From the NCBI GenBank assembly GCA_030267965.1, contig BRYA01000527.1, positions 8,150 through 72,149 on the forward strand: a stretch of DNA of 64,000 nt, in the 5' to 3' direction. The notes below the pieces were generated by a model, which saw nothing but the letters and a program-made list of their open reading frames with translations, made no database searches and had not been told where the DNA came from. A program made the translations under genes and the position numbers. Shown here in pieces: positions 8,533-19,289 of the stretch. The stretch's first letter is position 1. Every line of letters begins with the position of its first letter. Source of the DNA: Triparma columacea (Eukaryota; Sar; Bolidophyceae; Parmales; Triparmaceae).

Positions 8533-11268
8533 TCATCGCTTCATGGCGCTTTCGATACCCAAACTCACGGTGAGTCCAGCGGCAATTGCACCACCAACAA
8601 ATTTCTTCAACCTCCTCCTCCTCCTCCTCCTTTTCTCCCCCCTCCACTCGACCCCCATTCTTTCGTGCAACATCTTGAAGAACCTCTTGTCGTTCCTAGC
8701 CTTGATCATGTGAGCCACGGGCATCCATAACTTAAATATGAGCCTCCTGGTCCTGCTCTTTGGCTTGTAGCAGAGTAGCTTCCTGTAGCTGCTCAAGAGC
8801 GGCTTCCCCGCGTCGAGCACGTTGTAATCTGGCACAAGCTTCTTGGCCATGCTCTCGATGCACAGAACATTCACGACGAGCGTAGCGTAATTCGCGCTTA
8901 TCCTTATCTGGTGCTTCCTGACCAGGTTAAGGACGCCTCTGAGGACCTCCCCCACATCGACGTTGTGCCCGTAACCCCTGCACCTCTCCTTAAACAGCTC
9001 CCTCATGTCCACCACGAACTCGTCGTTCTTAGTCGGCACGCCTCCGAACGAGAGGACGGCCTCGGCTGCCTTGTCGGCGTCGGAGGCACCAAGGGCGGAG
9101 AGGAGGCCAATGAAATTCATTGACTCGGCCTTGGGAGGAGGTAGAGGAGGGGGGGGGGGAGGGGGGCGAGAAGGGTTGGCTACTGGAGGTCTACTCATTA
9201 TACTGCGTCAAGACTTTTATCTCACCTCGTTCAGTTGTGCCACCATGCCGGCGTCCACCAGGGTTAGCTTGAATTTGTCCTCCTCTAGGCCCGTCATGTC
9301 CACGAGTATGTTCCCCGGGTGCAGGTCCGCATGCATGAGGTTGTCCACCAGGAGCATCTTCAAGTAGAGACTCTCCCCCAGCGTGACGATGAAGGAAGCA
9401 AGCTGGGGGGAGACCCTGTTGTCAGAGCTAGATAAACCCTTGAGCAGGTCACCGACGACCTCCCCTGTCTCGAAACTCTCTATGACAATGGTCTGAGTTG
9501 CGTAGATTGTTCGGGGAAAATTCACCCTGGGCCAACCCCGGAAGTTGTAGTTCAGGAGGTCGAGGTGGTAGCCCTCCACGTCAAGGCGAGCCTGCTCTGC
9601 CATTGTGTGTGAGAACTGTTCGATGCTACAGTGGGCGTGTGTGGGGGGGGGGGGGGGGGAAGGTGGAGCGTGAATGATTCAGAAGAGATATGGTAAAGTT
9701 GGAAACTCTCTTCGCCGGCGCAGTACGCTCGCCAACCCCTTCTCACCTGCTCCTAACGCTAAGCCAACCCCCACTGAGCGTGTCTATGATGCTCCCTAGC
9801 TTCCTCATAATCCTGAAATCCCTATCGATCAACTCTGCCACCATCGGGTGTCTAACTTTTATAGCGACCTCAGTGCCGGGGGAGGAAGGGTTGGAGGGAC
9901 GGATCGTTGCCTTGTGGACCTGTGCTATGGAACCAGAGGCCACGGGGGAATGGGAGAAGGAGGTGAAGACAGAGTCAAAGCAGCTTTTTCCCTACAACGA
10001 GCCGGAGCGATTCGCAGAAGGGGGGGTGCGATATCCGGTTAGAAATACCATGCCGGGGGTGGGGGCGATGTGCCTTCAGGAACTCAGGTATATCTCATGC
10101 GGTGCCTTGCTCGGTAGCGATACAGTTTTTTGTTTTTCACCCTACTCACCTCCTCCCCGCACGTGCCCCCCTCCTGCAGGGCATCTTCGACGAGGCTGCG
10201 ACGAGCGAAGCGAGTAGTGAATGGGTTTACGTTTATGGGTTGGAATTATGCGACGAGCGAAGAGAGTCACAAGAGGGTTATATAGTGCCGCTCAGTCGCT
10301 GCGCTCCTCCACTTTGTTTCCTGCCCCCCCTCCTCACTTCTTCGTGTACTTGAAAGGGTGCGCCGGGGCGTTGGCATGTAGGGTTCCCATCTCGTCGCAC
10401 AGCCTAAGCGGGAACATGTCCGCCCTCGTTGACGCCCACTGTCCCCATTTGATGAACGCCGGTCCGGCTTGGGAGAGGGAGCGGACGAGGAGGGGGTAGA
10501 ATATAGACTCGCGGATGAAGGTTGAGAGGAAGGCGGGGAGGGCGGAGAGGAAGACGGGACTGAAGGTTAGGGTGAGGTGGAGGAAACGGAAGAGGAGCTG
10601 GAAGAAGGAGGGAGGGGCTACGTAGGCGGAATATTTTAGGCTTGCCTGAGGGGGGGGGCGGGGGGGGTAAAATGATAAGTCGCAGTGCTTTCTTGATTTG
10701 ATCTTTCTCCTCCTCACCTCGTTACTAGATCCAGCTCCAACTTCCTCCCTCCCATGTCCGCTGACAACGTCGAAGCTGCCCTTCCTGGGCTTCGTCCATG
10801 AGTTAATCCCCAGCTTGGCTATTTTGTCGTTTAGTTTGTCGAGGATGCTTAGGGGGGCCTTTGAGGCTTTCGATTTACTGACTTTGGATGGGGAGGGTTT
10901 GAGGTGGGCGTTGAGGGCCTGGTGTTGGGGGAGTGGGGGAATGGGGGAATGGGCGAATGGGGGGGTGGGGGAGTGGGGGAGTGGGGGAGTGGGGGTTAGA
11001 TGACAGTTCGTCGTCGCTGTTCGTCACTGTCAAACGCATGCCGTCAGACGTATGCCATTAGACGTAAGCTCGTTCGTACCTCATTCACAGATCTTGGAGG
11101 TTCCCTTGATTGATATGCTGCTGTATGCTCTACTGAAGGCACTGCTGGTACTGTCCCAAAGTACTTGAGTACAGATTCAGTTTTTCTAGCGTTAGTTGTG
11201 TGTGTATGTACATTGAGGAGGATTAGAATGATGAGGAGGCATTTAAAAGTTGATGAGAGTGCTGTCAT
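8533..11268 (-). CDS. ABC1/UbiB/ADCK-family atypical kinase
   Basis: Model: complement(join(8533..9129, 9226..9625, 9747..9991, 10150..10195, 10338..10645, 10718..10918, 11080..11268)), 661 aa; seven exons, all phases agree, one exon only 46 bases. Family landmarks appear in order: FIKWGQ (the KxGQ motif, ~residue 196), an ASGSIAQVHKA nucleotide-binding loop (~267), VAIKVRHP with the ATP-binding Lys, HADLHPGNILVD catalytic loop (~428) and LVDAGM metal-binding motif (~454). Known members act in mitochondria or plastids in ubiquinone or plastoquinone-related metabolism. The protein resembles the ADCK2-like branch. Exon 1 encodes a hydrophobic leader (TFKCLLIILILLNVH), compatible with a signal peptide or signal anchor. 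The tail ends in an Arg run and a weak membrane segment. Overlapping open frames on the plus strand are shadows. Confidence 0.85.
10919..11000. repeat. Tandem 8-base G-rich repeat in intron 1
   Basis: An imperfect GTGGGGGA/ATGGGGGA repeat spans about 10925-10998 inside the first intron of the ABC1-kinase gene. On the coding (minus) strand it is C-rich and sits directly upstream of the acceptor, so it also serves as the polypyrimidine tract. Confidence 0.7.
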
Positions 11269-11597
11269 GTCGGCTGAAGTTTGGGGTGGTGCCTTAAGAT
11301 ATTTATTTATGACCTGTTTTAGAGGTACTTATGTACAAATATGGACCTACTATTTGATATAGGTTGATTAAATGATATCAAATTCTTATTAACGAAGGTA
11401 ATAGAAGAGTTATTTAATGATTGGGACAATGTCTTCCTTTTTCCGACCTTGCATTTTTTGAGCTTTAAAGAAGTTAGTTTTGCGCTCTTTTTTTAAGAAC
11501 TGACTGCCCTTCAATATCTCTCATCTATCGTGTTTCTCCCAATTATACCTTTGGTAGTGAATTTACGTGTAAAAAGCTTGATTAAAAGGGAGTTAAA
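11269..11597. other. Divergent intergenic region
   Basis: AT-rich 329-base spacer between the ABC1-kinase gene (minus) and the C2-domain gene (plus). No open frame or RNA gene seen; two promoters are presumed. Confidence 0.35.
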
Positions 11598-13028
11598 ATG
11601 GCCTCATCTCGAGGGTCTCTCTCAGACGATCTAAAAAGTGATGCAAAGACATTTGTGCAGAAAAAAGCGGATGAAATGGAGGAAGAACAGTATGATCGCC
11701 CAAAGTGGTCGCCGGAAATGTGAGTACAACATCAAAGGGGGTTTAAACTAAACCTTTAAAAAGGGCTGGTCATCCCTCCGGGGGCAGGAAGCTGGGTGGA
11801 AGAGTGGAGGATGGGGGAGCAGTCAAATAAGTGGGGATACACGAGGCGCACGGGGGAGGGGGGTAGAAGAGATTCCTCTAGAAGCGATTCCATATAATAC
11901 ATACATACTTGGTGCTTCCATTATATCCTGCTTACCCACACCCACACCCCCACCCCTTACAGGTCCTACCGTGGCCAGCAGTACCGCTATCTGACCCACC
12001 AATCTAACGTTATGGGATATGTCAAGGTGAAGCTCTTATCAGCCTCCAACCTGAAACGCCGAGACTGGAGCTACCTTGGAAGCGTGCCTGGGGCGAGCAA
12101 ACTGGGCCTCTCCAAGGGGGCGGAAATTTCCCCGTACATGGAGTTCGGGGTGGGCAGGGCGAAAAAGTCGAGCTCGGTTGTTGCCAATACTAGCAATCCG
12201 AGTTGGAAGAGGGAGAGCTTTACAATCCCTTTGAGGAAGGGAACCTTCTCAGACGGCATGCCGGTGATCCTGAAAGTCAGAGGCATGGAAAGCCAGGCTG
12301 TTCTCGAATCCGTCCTTCCCACGGCCGTGAAGGGCGATAAGGTGAGAATGGGATGAGAGCGACACATGATGTAGGTTGGTTGAATGCAGCACTTGCATGA
12401 CCTCTCGGTGATCCTCACGCTCAACCCCCCCTCCTCCTCCTCCTCCTCCTCGCAGAGCCTAGGAAACGGGGGTGTCGACATCACAGAGCTGTGTACCGGC
12501 TCAAAGGACATCATAGACACCACAATCCACCTAGAACCGCAGGGAGAGGTCAGGTGCCTGATCGGGTACGAGCCCCACGGGATCGAGCCGGCAGTCGGGG
12601 ACATCATCGTGATGGAGGCGTTCGCCAGGAAGAGCGCGAACCTCATACTGGACAAGGACGCGCCCATGAAGGTCCTGGCCGTCAACGGGAACTACCTCCA
12701 CGCGCAGTACAGGATGCTGACGGAGAGATTCGGCGCGGTTAAGATACACAGGAACTCAGTGTTTGTGGTGGAGAGGTTGAATTTCGTGGACGGGCTCTGG
12801 AATCTGGCCATGAAGCCCAGCGACATCGTGATGAACACCAAGGTTGGGCACAAGGCCACGAAGATCGCGAAGCCTTACGTTAACTACGTGGGGGAGCTGG
12901 CGAAGCCGGCGGTATTCTCGGCGCAGATTGCGATTGGGGCGGTCAAGGCAAGCGTCAATGCGGGCCTTAGTGGGGCGAGCGCGGCGGGGGGGAGCATACT
13001 GGGGACCAAGAGCCCGGCGAAGTTGTAG
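11598..13028 (+). CDS. C2-domain protein
   Basis: Model: join(11598..11719, 11963..12341, 12456..13028), 357 aa. The intron-1 phase is 2/1 and intron-2 phase 0, with acceptors after C-rich tracts. After a 45-residue charged start, residues ~55-190 resemble a C2 beta-sandwich: GYVKVKLLSASNL opening, SPYMEFGVG, NPSWKRESF. The middle (GEVRCLIGYEPHGIEPAVGDIIVMEAFAR) is a second globular part that contains RNSVFVVERLNF, and the C-terminus has Ala/Gly-rich helices. C2 domains usually bind phospholipid, often with calcium. The usual paired Asp loops are not obvious, so membrane binding may be calcium-independent. No signal peptide. The full architecture is not one I recognise. Confidence 0.7.
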
Positions 13029-13088
13029 AGCGGGGTATGAGCTAAATTTTTTGTTGTTTACTGATAGATAAATATGAAGTAATGGTTT

Positions 13089-14121
13089 CTAATCGCCGCA
13101 TTTCACAGTTGCGTCCTTCGACTTTGGATTCGGACATCCTGAGATGCAAGCAACTGCGCGAGCCTGAAAGATGAATTTGGTGAGAAAAAATCCTTCGCTG
13201 GCACTTTGGTCTGATCTGATCCCAAAACTTTAGCTCACCTCCTCCTCATCCTCTTCTGTGGGCTCAACACCGAACTCGAACCGGCACTCGAACGTCTTAT
13301 AATCGGGAATGATTCTCATCTTGACACCCATATCCTCATTGAAGAACTGCTGAGTGGGAATCTTGCACGAGTTCACGCAAAGAGAAGCGCAGGAACCAGA
13401 CTCCAAGTATCTGCAACGCTTTATTTGGAGAAGCTGATTCCGCCCGTCGCCGACCATATTGGTGCCGGGCTCCACTGTGAGATTATCTAGCTCACTCTTT
13501 CCCATGAGCCACTGGGCGGCCCACCACGTTACCCAAGCGTTCATCTTGGAGGAGAAGGCGGGAAAAGGCTTAGCAAACAAGACCTCGAACCAGTAGAGCA
13601 GGCCGGCACGGGAGGAGAAGGGGGGGGCGGGGGGGAAGTTTGGAAAGAGGGAGTTGAGGGTGGCTCTCGATTTTGCGACGACTACTTCGGGGGTAGTCGC
13701 GGTCCGCAATGTTTCGTGGACTGGGGGGGGGGGGGGGGAGGGAGGTGTGAGTAGTAAGTGTAGGGAGAATACAAGGGCTTACGGGCTTACCCATTTCTAT
13801 CATCCCATCATAGCCAGGAGGGTAAGATTCTGGCGTTCGCAGATTAGAGGCGGCAAGAGACCTCCGAAAGGTCTCAAGGAACAACTTATCAGCCCGAGGT
13901 CCTAGTGGACCGCTCATCGTCTCCTCATCCCACTTAGCTAAAGGGTCAACATCCTTTCCGACCTCAAATCCATTTACGAAAGAGGAGTACAGCGGAGAAA
14001 AACGGGGTTGGGGGGCCGGAAATATCGATATAAAGGAGAAAGTGGAGATGGGTAGAAGGATGGAGACGAGAAACCAAGTGTAGTTGGTCAAAGTCATCAC
14101 TGATCGACTCACTCGACTCAT
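13089..14121 (-). CDS. Beta-carotene isomerase D27-like protein (DUF4033)
   Basis: Model: complement(join(13089..13163, 13239..13720, 13791..14121)), 295 aa. Phases 1 and 0 agree, and the last exon is 75 bases. The C-terminal half has the D27 signature: CRYLESGSC, CVNSCKIPTQQFF, then CRFEFG, with a final Cys-containing segment. In plants D27 is an iron-containing plastid enzyme that isomerises all-trans to 9-cis beta-carotene at the start of strigolactone synthesis; algal relatives have largely unknown substrates. Residues ~10-30 are hydrophobic (YTWFLVSILLPI), which may be the signal part of a bipartite plastid presequence. A second splice (13164-13238) restores the conserved Cys tail, which supports the model. 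Confidence 0.75.
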
Positions 14122-14766
14122 GTGGGGGTTTTATTTTGGTGAAAGGGTGGAATGCGATGGAAAAAAGATTTTCAGCGTTGGTGATTATAACCCTTACACG
14201 AAACCAGGATTTGTTGAAGACCAAGAAATGTTATTTGGATATTAATAAATTTTATGCTTAGTTTTGAATCATATTTTAATATTCCAATGAATTATTGTGT
14301 GGGAGAATAGCTATCTAAAAAATTGAATATTTTGAAAACTTGTTAAGCTAATTTAGACTTCAAAACCTCAAAATCATAATTAAATTGATAAAATTGAATA
14401 ATTTTGAGCTTAATATCCTTTTAGAACTTTTTTCAAATTATGGTAATCATGAATTTTCCAAATATATAGTTTCAAATACTTAATTTAAGTCAAAAAGATA
14501 TTTAATCATTTATTGGTATTTATTGTAATAATCATGCTGTAGAATTTATTTTATCCCACATTTTCCCCGCTTGTTTCTGCTGTAGATATTTATACTGCTC
14601 TGTACACGTCTATACATATTTCACGCATTCTGTTTTCTTACGACTCACTTACCATATTATATTATAGTATTTAAGCGCAATAAATTTTCTCTATTCCCAT
14701 AATTGAACACAAAATCATATCATCAACCCGACACCATCGAAGGTCCCCCTTTCATTCACAAGATTC
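14122..14766. other. AT-rich intergenic region
   Basis: 645 bases of strongly AT-rich sequence between the divergent D27-like gene and the AK6 gene. It consists of AATTTTGAA- and AATTTAAG-like runs with no open frame of note and no tRNA-like element that I could recognise. A TATATTATAG stretch near 14660 could be promoter sequence for the plus-strand gene. Confidence 0.45.
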
Positions 14767-15472
14767 ATGGAGCGCACCCGGCCAAATATTCTCCTAACGG
14801 GAACGCCTGGTACTGGTAAAACGTCTACAAGCGAGGAACTTGCTGAAAAGCTCGGATTTAAGCACCTCAATGTGTCGGAAATAGTCAAATCTCACAACTG
14901 TCACGAGGGTAGAGGTGAGCAAATACCCACGTCCAATGTCTGCCCCGCTAAAAAACGCTAACGCACCCCTGTCCCCTCACACCCCCTTCGTAGACGAGGA
15001 GTTTGACACTTACATTCTTGACGACGACAAGTTAATTGATACTATGGAGCCCATGGTGGAGAGTGGTGGGTGTGTCGTTGACTTCCATACCTGCGACGTT
15101 TTCCCCGAACGTTGGTTCGACCTTGTTTTGGTGTTGCGCGCAAATACAGATGTTCTTTTCGACCGTTTGACTGAAAGGGGTTACAGCGACAAGAAGCGCA
15201 ATGAGAACATGGAGGTGAGTGAGAGTGAAATGCCGCTCACCTCACTATCTCTCTCTCCCCACCCCGCCACCCGCCATAATTCTCACCCATCATGCACCCC
15301 CCTTTGCCTCATCGTCCAGTCTGAAATTATGCAGGTGGTCGTAGAGGAAGCTAGAGAGAGTTATGCTGAGGAGATAGTCCACGAGGTGCAAAGCAATACC
15401 GTTGAGGATATGGACAGCAACGTCGAAAGGATGGTAAGCTGGGTTGCTGCGTGGCAAGCGAACAATGCATAG
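14767..15472 (+). CDS. AK6: Adenylate kinase isoenzyme 6 / Fap7-type nucleoside kinase
   Basis: Model: join(14767..14914, 14994..15214, 15320..15472), 173 aa, the usual length of AK6. The Walker A loop GTPGTGKT is at residues 13-20. The family motifs DEEFDTYILDDDK, VVDFHTCDVFPERW and LRANTDVLFDRL follow. AK6/Fap7 phosphorylates AMP-type substrates and helps 40S ribosome maturation with Rps14 in the nucleus and cytosol. The introns are 79 and 105 bases. Three exons with phases 1 and 0 give an uninterrupted match in length and motif order, so this is one of the firmest calls. Confidence 0.95.
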
Positions 15473-15568
15473 GACTTTACAACATGGTGTAATAATCAAA
15501 GTGAAAAACATGTGTGTTCATTCAACGTTTTCATCGTTCATTACAAAGGACCTGTACATTACTACCGC

Positions 15569-16421
15569 TCAAACGCTCAGTCCCTTCACAAGGAGTGCGA
15601 CGACCATGACGAACGTAAGAATGCGTCCTATGCTCGCTATTAAAATGCCGAGCAACCTTTTGTGCGTGGCCTCCGTGTAGCCTCTCGCCATAAGCACATA
15701 GCCCAGCGCCTGCACCCCCGCAAAGACAATTGTGTAGTACCCCACGCAGAGGGAGACGAGGAAGAGCTGAACGTACTCCTGGCATATTGTCTCTTGCCAG
15801 TTATACCCAGCACGCTGAGCCCGGTTGAACTTACCCTCCGCTCCCTCGAATGCCATGAACACAGGCGTGCCAGTTTCTGTCTGCAGTAAGGGGAGGGAGG
15901 GTGTAAGCAACGGTGAGCGTAGCGAGTCGCACAAAAGACAGCATTTCGTTTGGTGAACCTCTCGCGCCGCCCGTTTGCCCCTCTACCCCTTCCTCCAAGC
16001 CGAAGAGGACCTCCAAACCCAGCCCTCCCTGAAATATAAGAGACCGGCTGTCCTTTAGCTCATCGGATTCACCTTCCCCTTTACTCCCGTAGCATCCCCC
16101 CACCCCGCCCCCACCCACCTGGTAACACTGCTGATTCATTCTCGGTACTTTAGCAACTTTCCTCCACTTTTTCGCATAACTCGCGACCACCCTCCCTCCA
16201 ACGAAGTAAATCACCGACACAGCACAACTCGCCAAGTACGATTCCTTGAATGTTCCCATCTGCTCAAGCTTGTATTCAATATCAGAGTCGAGGGTGAAAA
16301 GGAGGACGACAATGAAGACTACCATTCCAACGAGGGTGAGGAGCAAGGCGGCTTTTATAGACCCGGACATGGGTTGGGGAGGCGGCTTAGGTTCCACGGG
16401 AGAAACGTTTGACTCTGACAT
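15569..16421 (-). CDS. MAPEG-family membrane protein (microsomal glutathione transferase-like)
   Basis: Model: complement(join(15569..15880, 16119..16421)), 204 aa; donor CAG/GTGGGT, acceptor GCAG/ACA, phase 0. Four hydrophobic segments fit the MAPEG fold. The family signature region is FNRAQRAGYNWQE, where related enzymes have an Arg-x-x-(R/Q)-Ala-x-x-Asn core that binds glutathione, followed by ALGYVLMARGY. The N-terminus is Pro-rich and cytosolic. Known members are glutathione transferases/peroxidases or eicosanoid enzymes of ER membranes. The length is somewhat above the usual ~150 aa because of the N-terminal tail. The substrate cannot be told. Confidence 0.7.
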
Positions 16422-16554
16422 TCTCTAACTGAGTAAAAGTAGGGTTTCAACCAGGTCAACCAAACCAAGAGGGAACATAAAATAAAAAAAAGTCCCTGCG
16501 TTCTGTTCTGTTCTCCCAAAACGCCCCAATTACCCAACCCCACCTCCCCACCCC

Positions 16555-17454
16555 TTAAGGTTCGAAGATATCCAGAAGTTCCGCCAATCCCGGCACCATA
16601 ACGATCTCCGCCCCGCAATCCTTGCACGCCTTGGCAAGCTCCCCCGTTCCCGCCCCCCTCTTCTCCAGCACCGCCTTCGCATAGTCGTCCGGCGTCGCCA
16701 CAGCGACCGCCCGGGTCCCAGCCGCAAGCCCCGCCCTGATGTCGTCCGGTGTGTCCCCTACCATTACTGCGTCCTTCGGTTCCACGCCAAGCAGCTTGCA
16801 AGCTTGGGAAACTGGGAAAGGGTCAGGCTTGGCGGGCCCGTCCTCCATGCACACGCAGGCGTCGAAGAGGTCGGCGATCCCGTGGAGTTCTAGAAACTTG
16901 GTACAGTCAGATCTCGGCCGACCAGTTACGACTGCCATCTTTCCTGGGCACCTCCTCCGGAGCTCTGCCAGGAGTCCCTTCGCCGGGATCAGTGTTTCCA
17001 GGGTGTGCAGTCCCTTAACATCCCCGTGACCTTGGTAGATCATCTCGAACCTCTCCGTGACTTCCTCGAGAGTGGGTACGGGAGACCCTGGAGGGAGGTT
17101 GGAGGCGATGAGGTCGCGAGATAGCACCCAGTCGTTGTTGCAGCCTCCAGCCGCTTTCTGAGCGGAAACAACCTCATTTGTTACGACGGAGGAGTCGAGG
17201 AAGTGTTTGCAGGTCTGGGTGTAGGATGGTGGGCGTTGGTGGTGGGGAGGGGGGAGAAGGTGCTAAGAAATTGCGTGTGTGTCTGTTTCTCGATGTATAT
17301 TGTATACCCCCCACCACCCGCGCACCCCCTCCTGTCCACCCACCCCCCATCCAATGCTTTTTGTGCTCACCTGGATAATGGCCCCCCTATAACTCCTAGA
17401 AACCTCGGCCATGACCCCATCCATATCCAAAAGCAGTGCTGTAGGCTTCACCAT
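16555..17454 (-). CDS. HAD-superfamily phosphatase, subfamily IA
   Basis: Model: complement(join(16555..17214, 17371..17454)), 247 aa, phase 0 junction. Motif I LLLDMDGVM lies at residues 8-16 with the nucleophile Asp. Motif II is VVTGRPRSD, motif III the Lys in GPAKPDPF, and motif IV VMVGDTPDD. A GGCNNDWVL segment after the first motif recalls the TIGR01548 group found near or fused to histidine-pathway enzymes. Probably a soluble small-metabolite phosphatase; the substrate is unknown. The intron contains a CA/CT-rich tract ending ACCCAG. Confidence 0.85.
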
Positions 17455-17723
17455 ATTAGTTACTATATTGGTTTCTTGGAAAAATCCTCCAATGGCGGGA
17501 TTAAGAGAGATTAGGGTAAAAACAGAAGGAAATCGACGAAAGAAAATGCAACTCTAATAGTGCGGAGGTACTAGACGATTTGAAAGTAGATCCAGCGGTA
17601 TTTAACTAAACAACAAATCCCTAAGCTTTTGTATAAACAATGCCAAAGGTCGTAAAGGAAGCTGTAAATTGTGTTTCACAGCTGAGCAAATTTCCCATCT
17701 CAAAATTCTATTAAAGCCAAAAT

Positions 17724-18475
17724 ATGTCCGCCGCCGTCGCTTACAGTCTCGAGTGAGTGCTTTAAAATATACTAGCACCCTTCAAATATATTTCTTATAT
17801 TCTCTACCTTCCTCTTTCAACCAAATTCCCCCTTATGTTTTTCCACCGTCGATTCCTCCCACCCTGAAACAACCTCCCTCCTTACCCCCCCCTCTCTTTC
17901 TTCCCCTCCCTTCCCTCCCCAGGTACGATGAATTCGCCCTCGCCCTTTCCTACGCCATGATGGGCTACGCTGCTGGAGGCAAGGCCGCCCCCGCTGCTGG
18001 TGCCGCCCCTGCCAAGGGCAAGAAGGCCCCCAAGGCCAAGAAGGAGGAGAAGAAGCCCGCCAAGAAGGAGGAGGACGACGACGATGACTTCGATGTCTTC
18101 GGAGACGACGACGATGAGGAGGAGGAGGCCCCCAAGGAGTCCCGCGCGGAGATGCTCGAGCGCCTCAAGCGTGAGGCCAACGAGCGCCTTGTCAAGAAGC
18201 AGGCCAAGCAGCGCACCCTCGTCGCCATCGAGGTCAAGCCCTGGGATACCGAGCAGGACCTCATGGCCCTGTGGAAGAAGATCACTGCGATCAAGCAGGA
18301 GGGGGTCAAGTTCGGGGAGAACTGCCACCTCGTCGAGGTCGCGTTCGGAATTAAGAAGATTTGCATGTCCTTCACCATGGGCAACGACTCCAGCTCGGAC
18401 GAGATCATCGAGCAGATTGAGGCCATGGAGGACGAGGTTCAGTCCGTCGAGCTTACCTCGATGAACGTGCTCTAG
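17724..18475 (+). CDS. Translation elongation factor 1-beta (guanine nucleotide exchange factor)
   Basis: Model: join(17724..17752, 17923..18475), 193 aa. The first exon encodes only nine full codons. The C-terminal ~90 residues form the eEF1B exchange domain (KPWDTEQDLMALWK, FGIKKICMSF, and the last-residue pattern SMNVL), preceded by the acidic central region (DDDDDFDVFGDDDDEEEE). It recycles eEF1A-GDP on the cytosolic ribosome pathway. The GST-like N-terminal domain of many eEF1B proteins is absent; instead there is a Lys/Ala-rich linker. Very high use of GCC/AAG/GAG codons fits strong expression. An AATAAA lies shortly after the stop, near 18490. Confidence 0.95.
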
Positions 18476-18584
18476 ATGCTATTCCGGCTAAATAAAATAC
18501 CCGGTCCATTGAAAGGCCTTTCGCCTCAGCAAAGCATGTGTGTCGTTTTTAAAAGACCCCTTCCCTCCCCCCCCCCTCCCTTAT

Positions 18585-18939
18585 CTACTCCTTCCGGGCA
18601 CGGTTCATGTTCTTCCACATTCCCCCTGGAGCTCCACTACCCTTGTTCTTCTCCTTAATCTCTCTCAAAAACTTTTCTTTCCTACATTTCCAAAACCGCG
18701 ATTATGTGTTAGGATGGTGATGTTTGCGGTGTGCGATTTTGCTCTTTACCTACTCACCTCCTCTGTTCGTCCTCCTTCATCTCCTTCCCCATGCTGTTAC
18801 CATTCCTCCTGACGTCGCTCTGAGGAGACATATAGGGCAAGTAGACGGAACCAACCCCCACAAACCCCAGCATGCCGGCGGCAAGGACACCCACAATCAT
18901 TTTACCGCTCGCCCCAGCTGCCTTGTTGGAGACGGACAT
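18585..18939 (-). CDS. Short conserved-looking membrane protein, 92 aa
   Basis: Model: complement(join(18585..18681, 18758..18939)). The donor AG/GTGAGT (phase 2) and acceptor TGTAG/G join cleanly to a stop after 32 codons. The protein has one hydrophobic segment (residues ~14-36, containing VGVLAAGMLGFVGVGSV), a YLPYMSP motif just after it, then a charged helix and a GGMWKNMN tail. The shape recalls small mitochondrial inner-membrane or ER proteins conserved in algae and plants, but I do not know a name. It is too short for many gene finders because of the small second exon. Confidence 0.65.
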
Positions 18940-19289
18940 GATTAAGGGTCACTACAGGGTTATAGTACAAGTCGTTATACAGTGAATGTGCAATCAATAC
19001 AATGCACTCTAAAATACCCTCGAGACCACTAAATACGCACTCTAGCTATCGCCTAGCTGAACTTATAGGCAATTTTTCTGACTACTACTCCGAGGGTCTT
19101 AGTCAGCTTTGACCAGACGTAGGCTGTGCAAAAAATTAAGAACAATAACCCAAGGCCGTTCGCAAGCATGAACTGTAGCTAGCGATGATATCAAGGAATT
19201 CGAAGAAACGACAAAATAAGAAGAGACAAAATCTCAAAATTGCAAAATAAATAATTGGAGTGCCCATCAAAACCCCCAATAAATTGAAT
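18940..19289. other. Divergent intergenic region
   Basis: 350 bases, AT-rich toward the right, between the small minus-strand gene and the armadillo-like plus-strand gene. No gene or distinct element seen. Confidence 0.35.

Noticed and set aside
14122..14766. tRNA or rRNA genes in AT-rich spacers
   Set aside because: No cloverleaf A/B-box pair or rRNA-like sequence could be recognised by eye here or in the other spacers.
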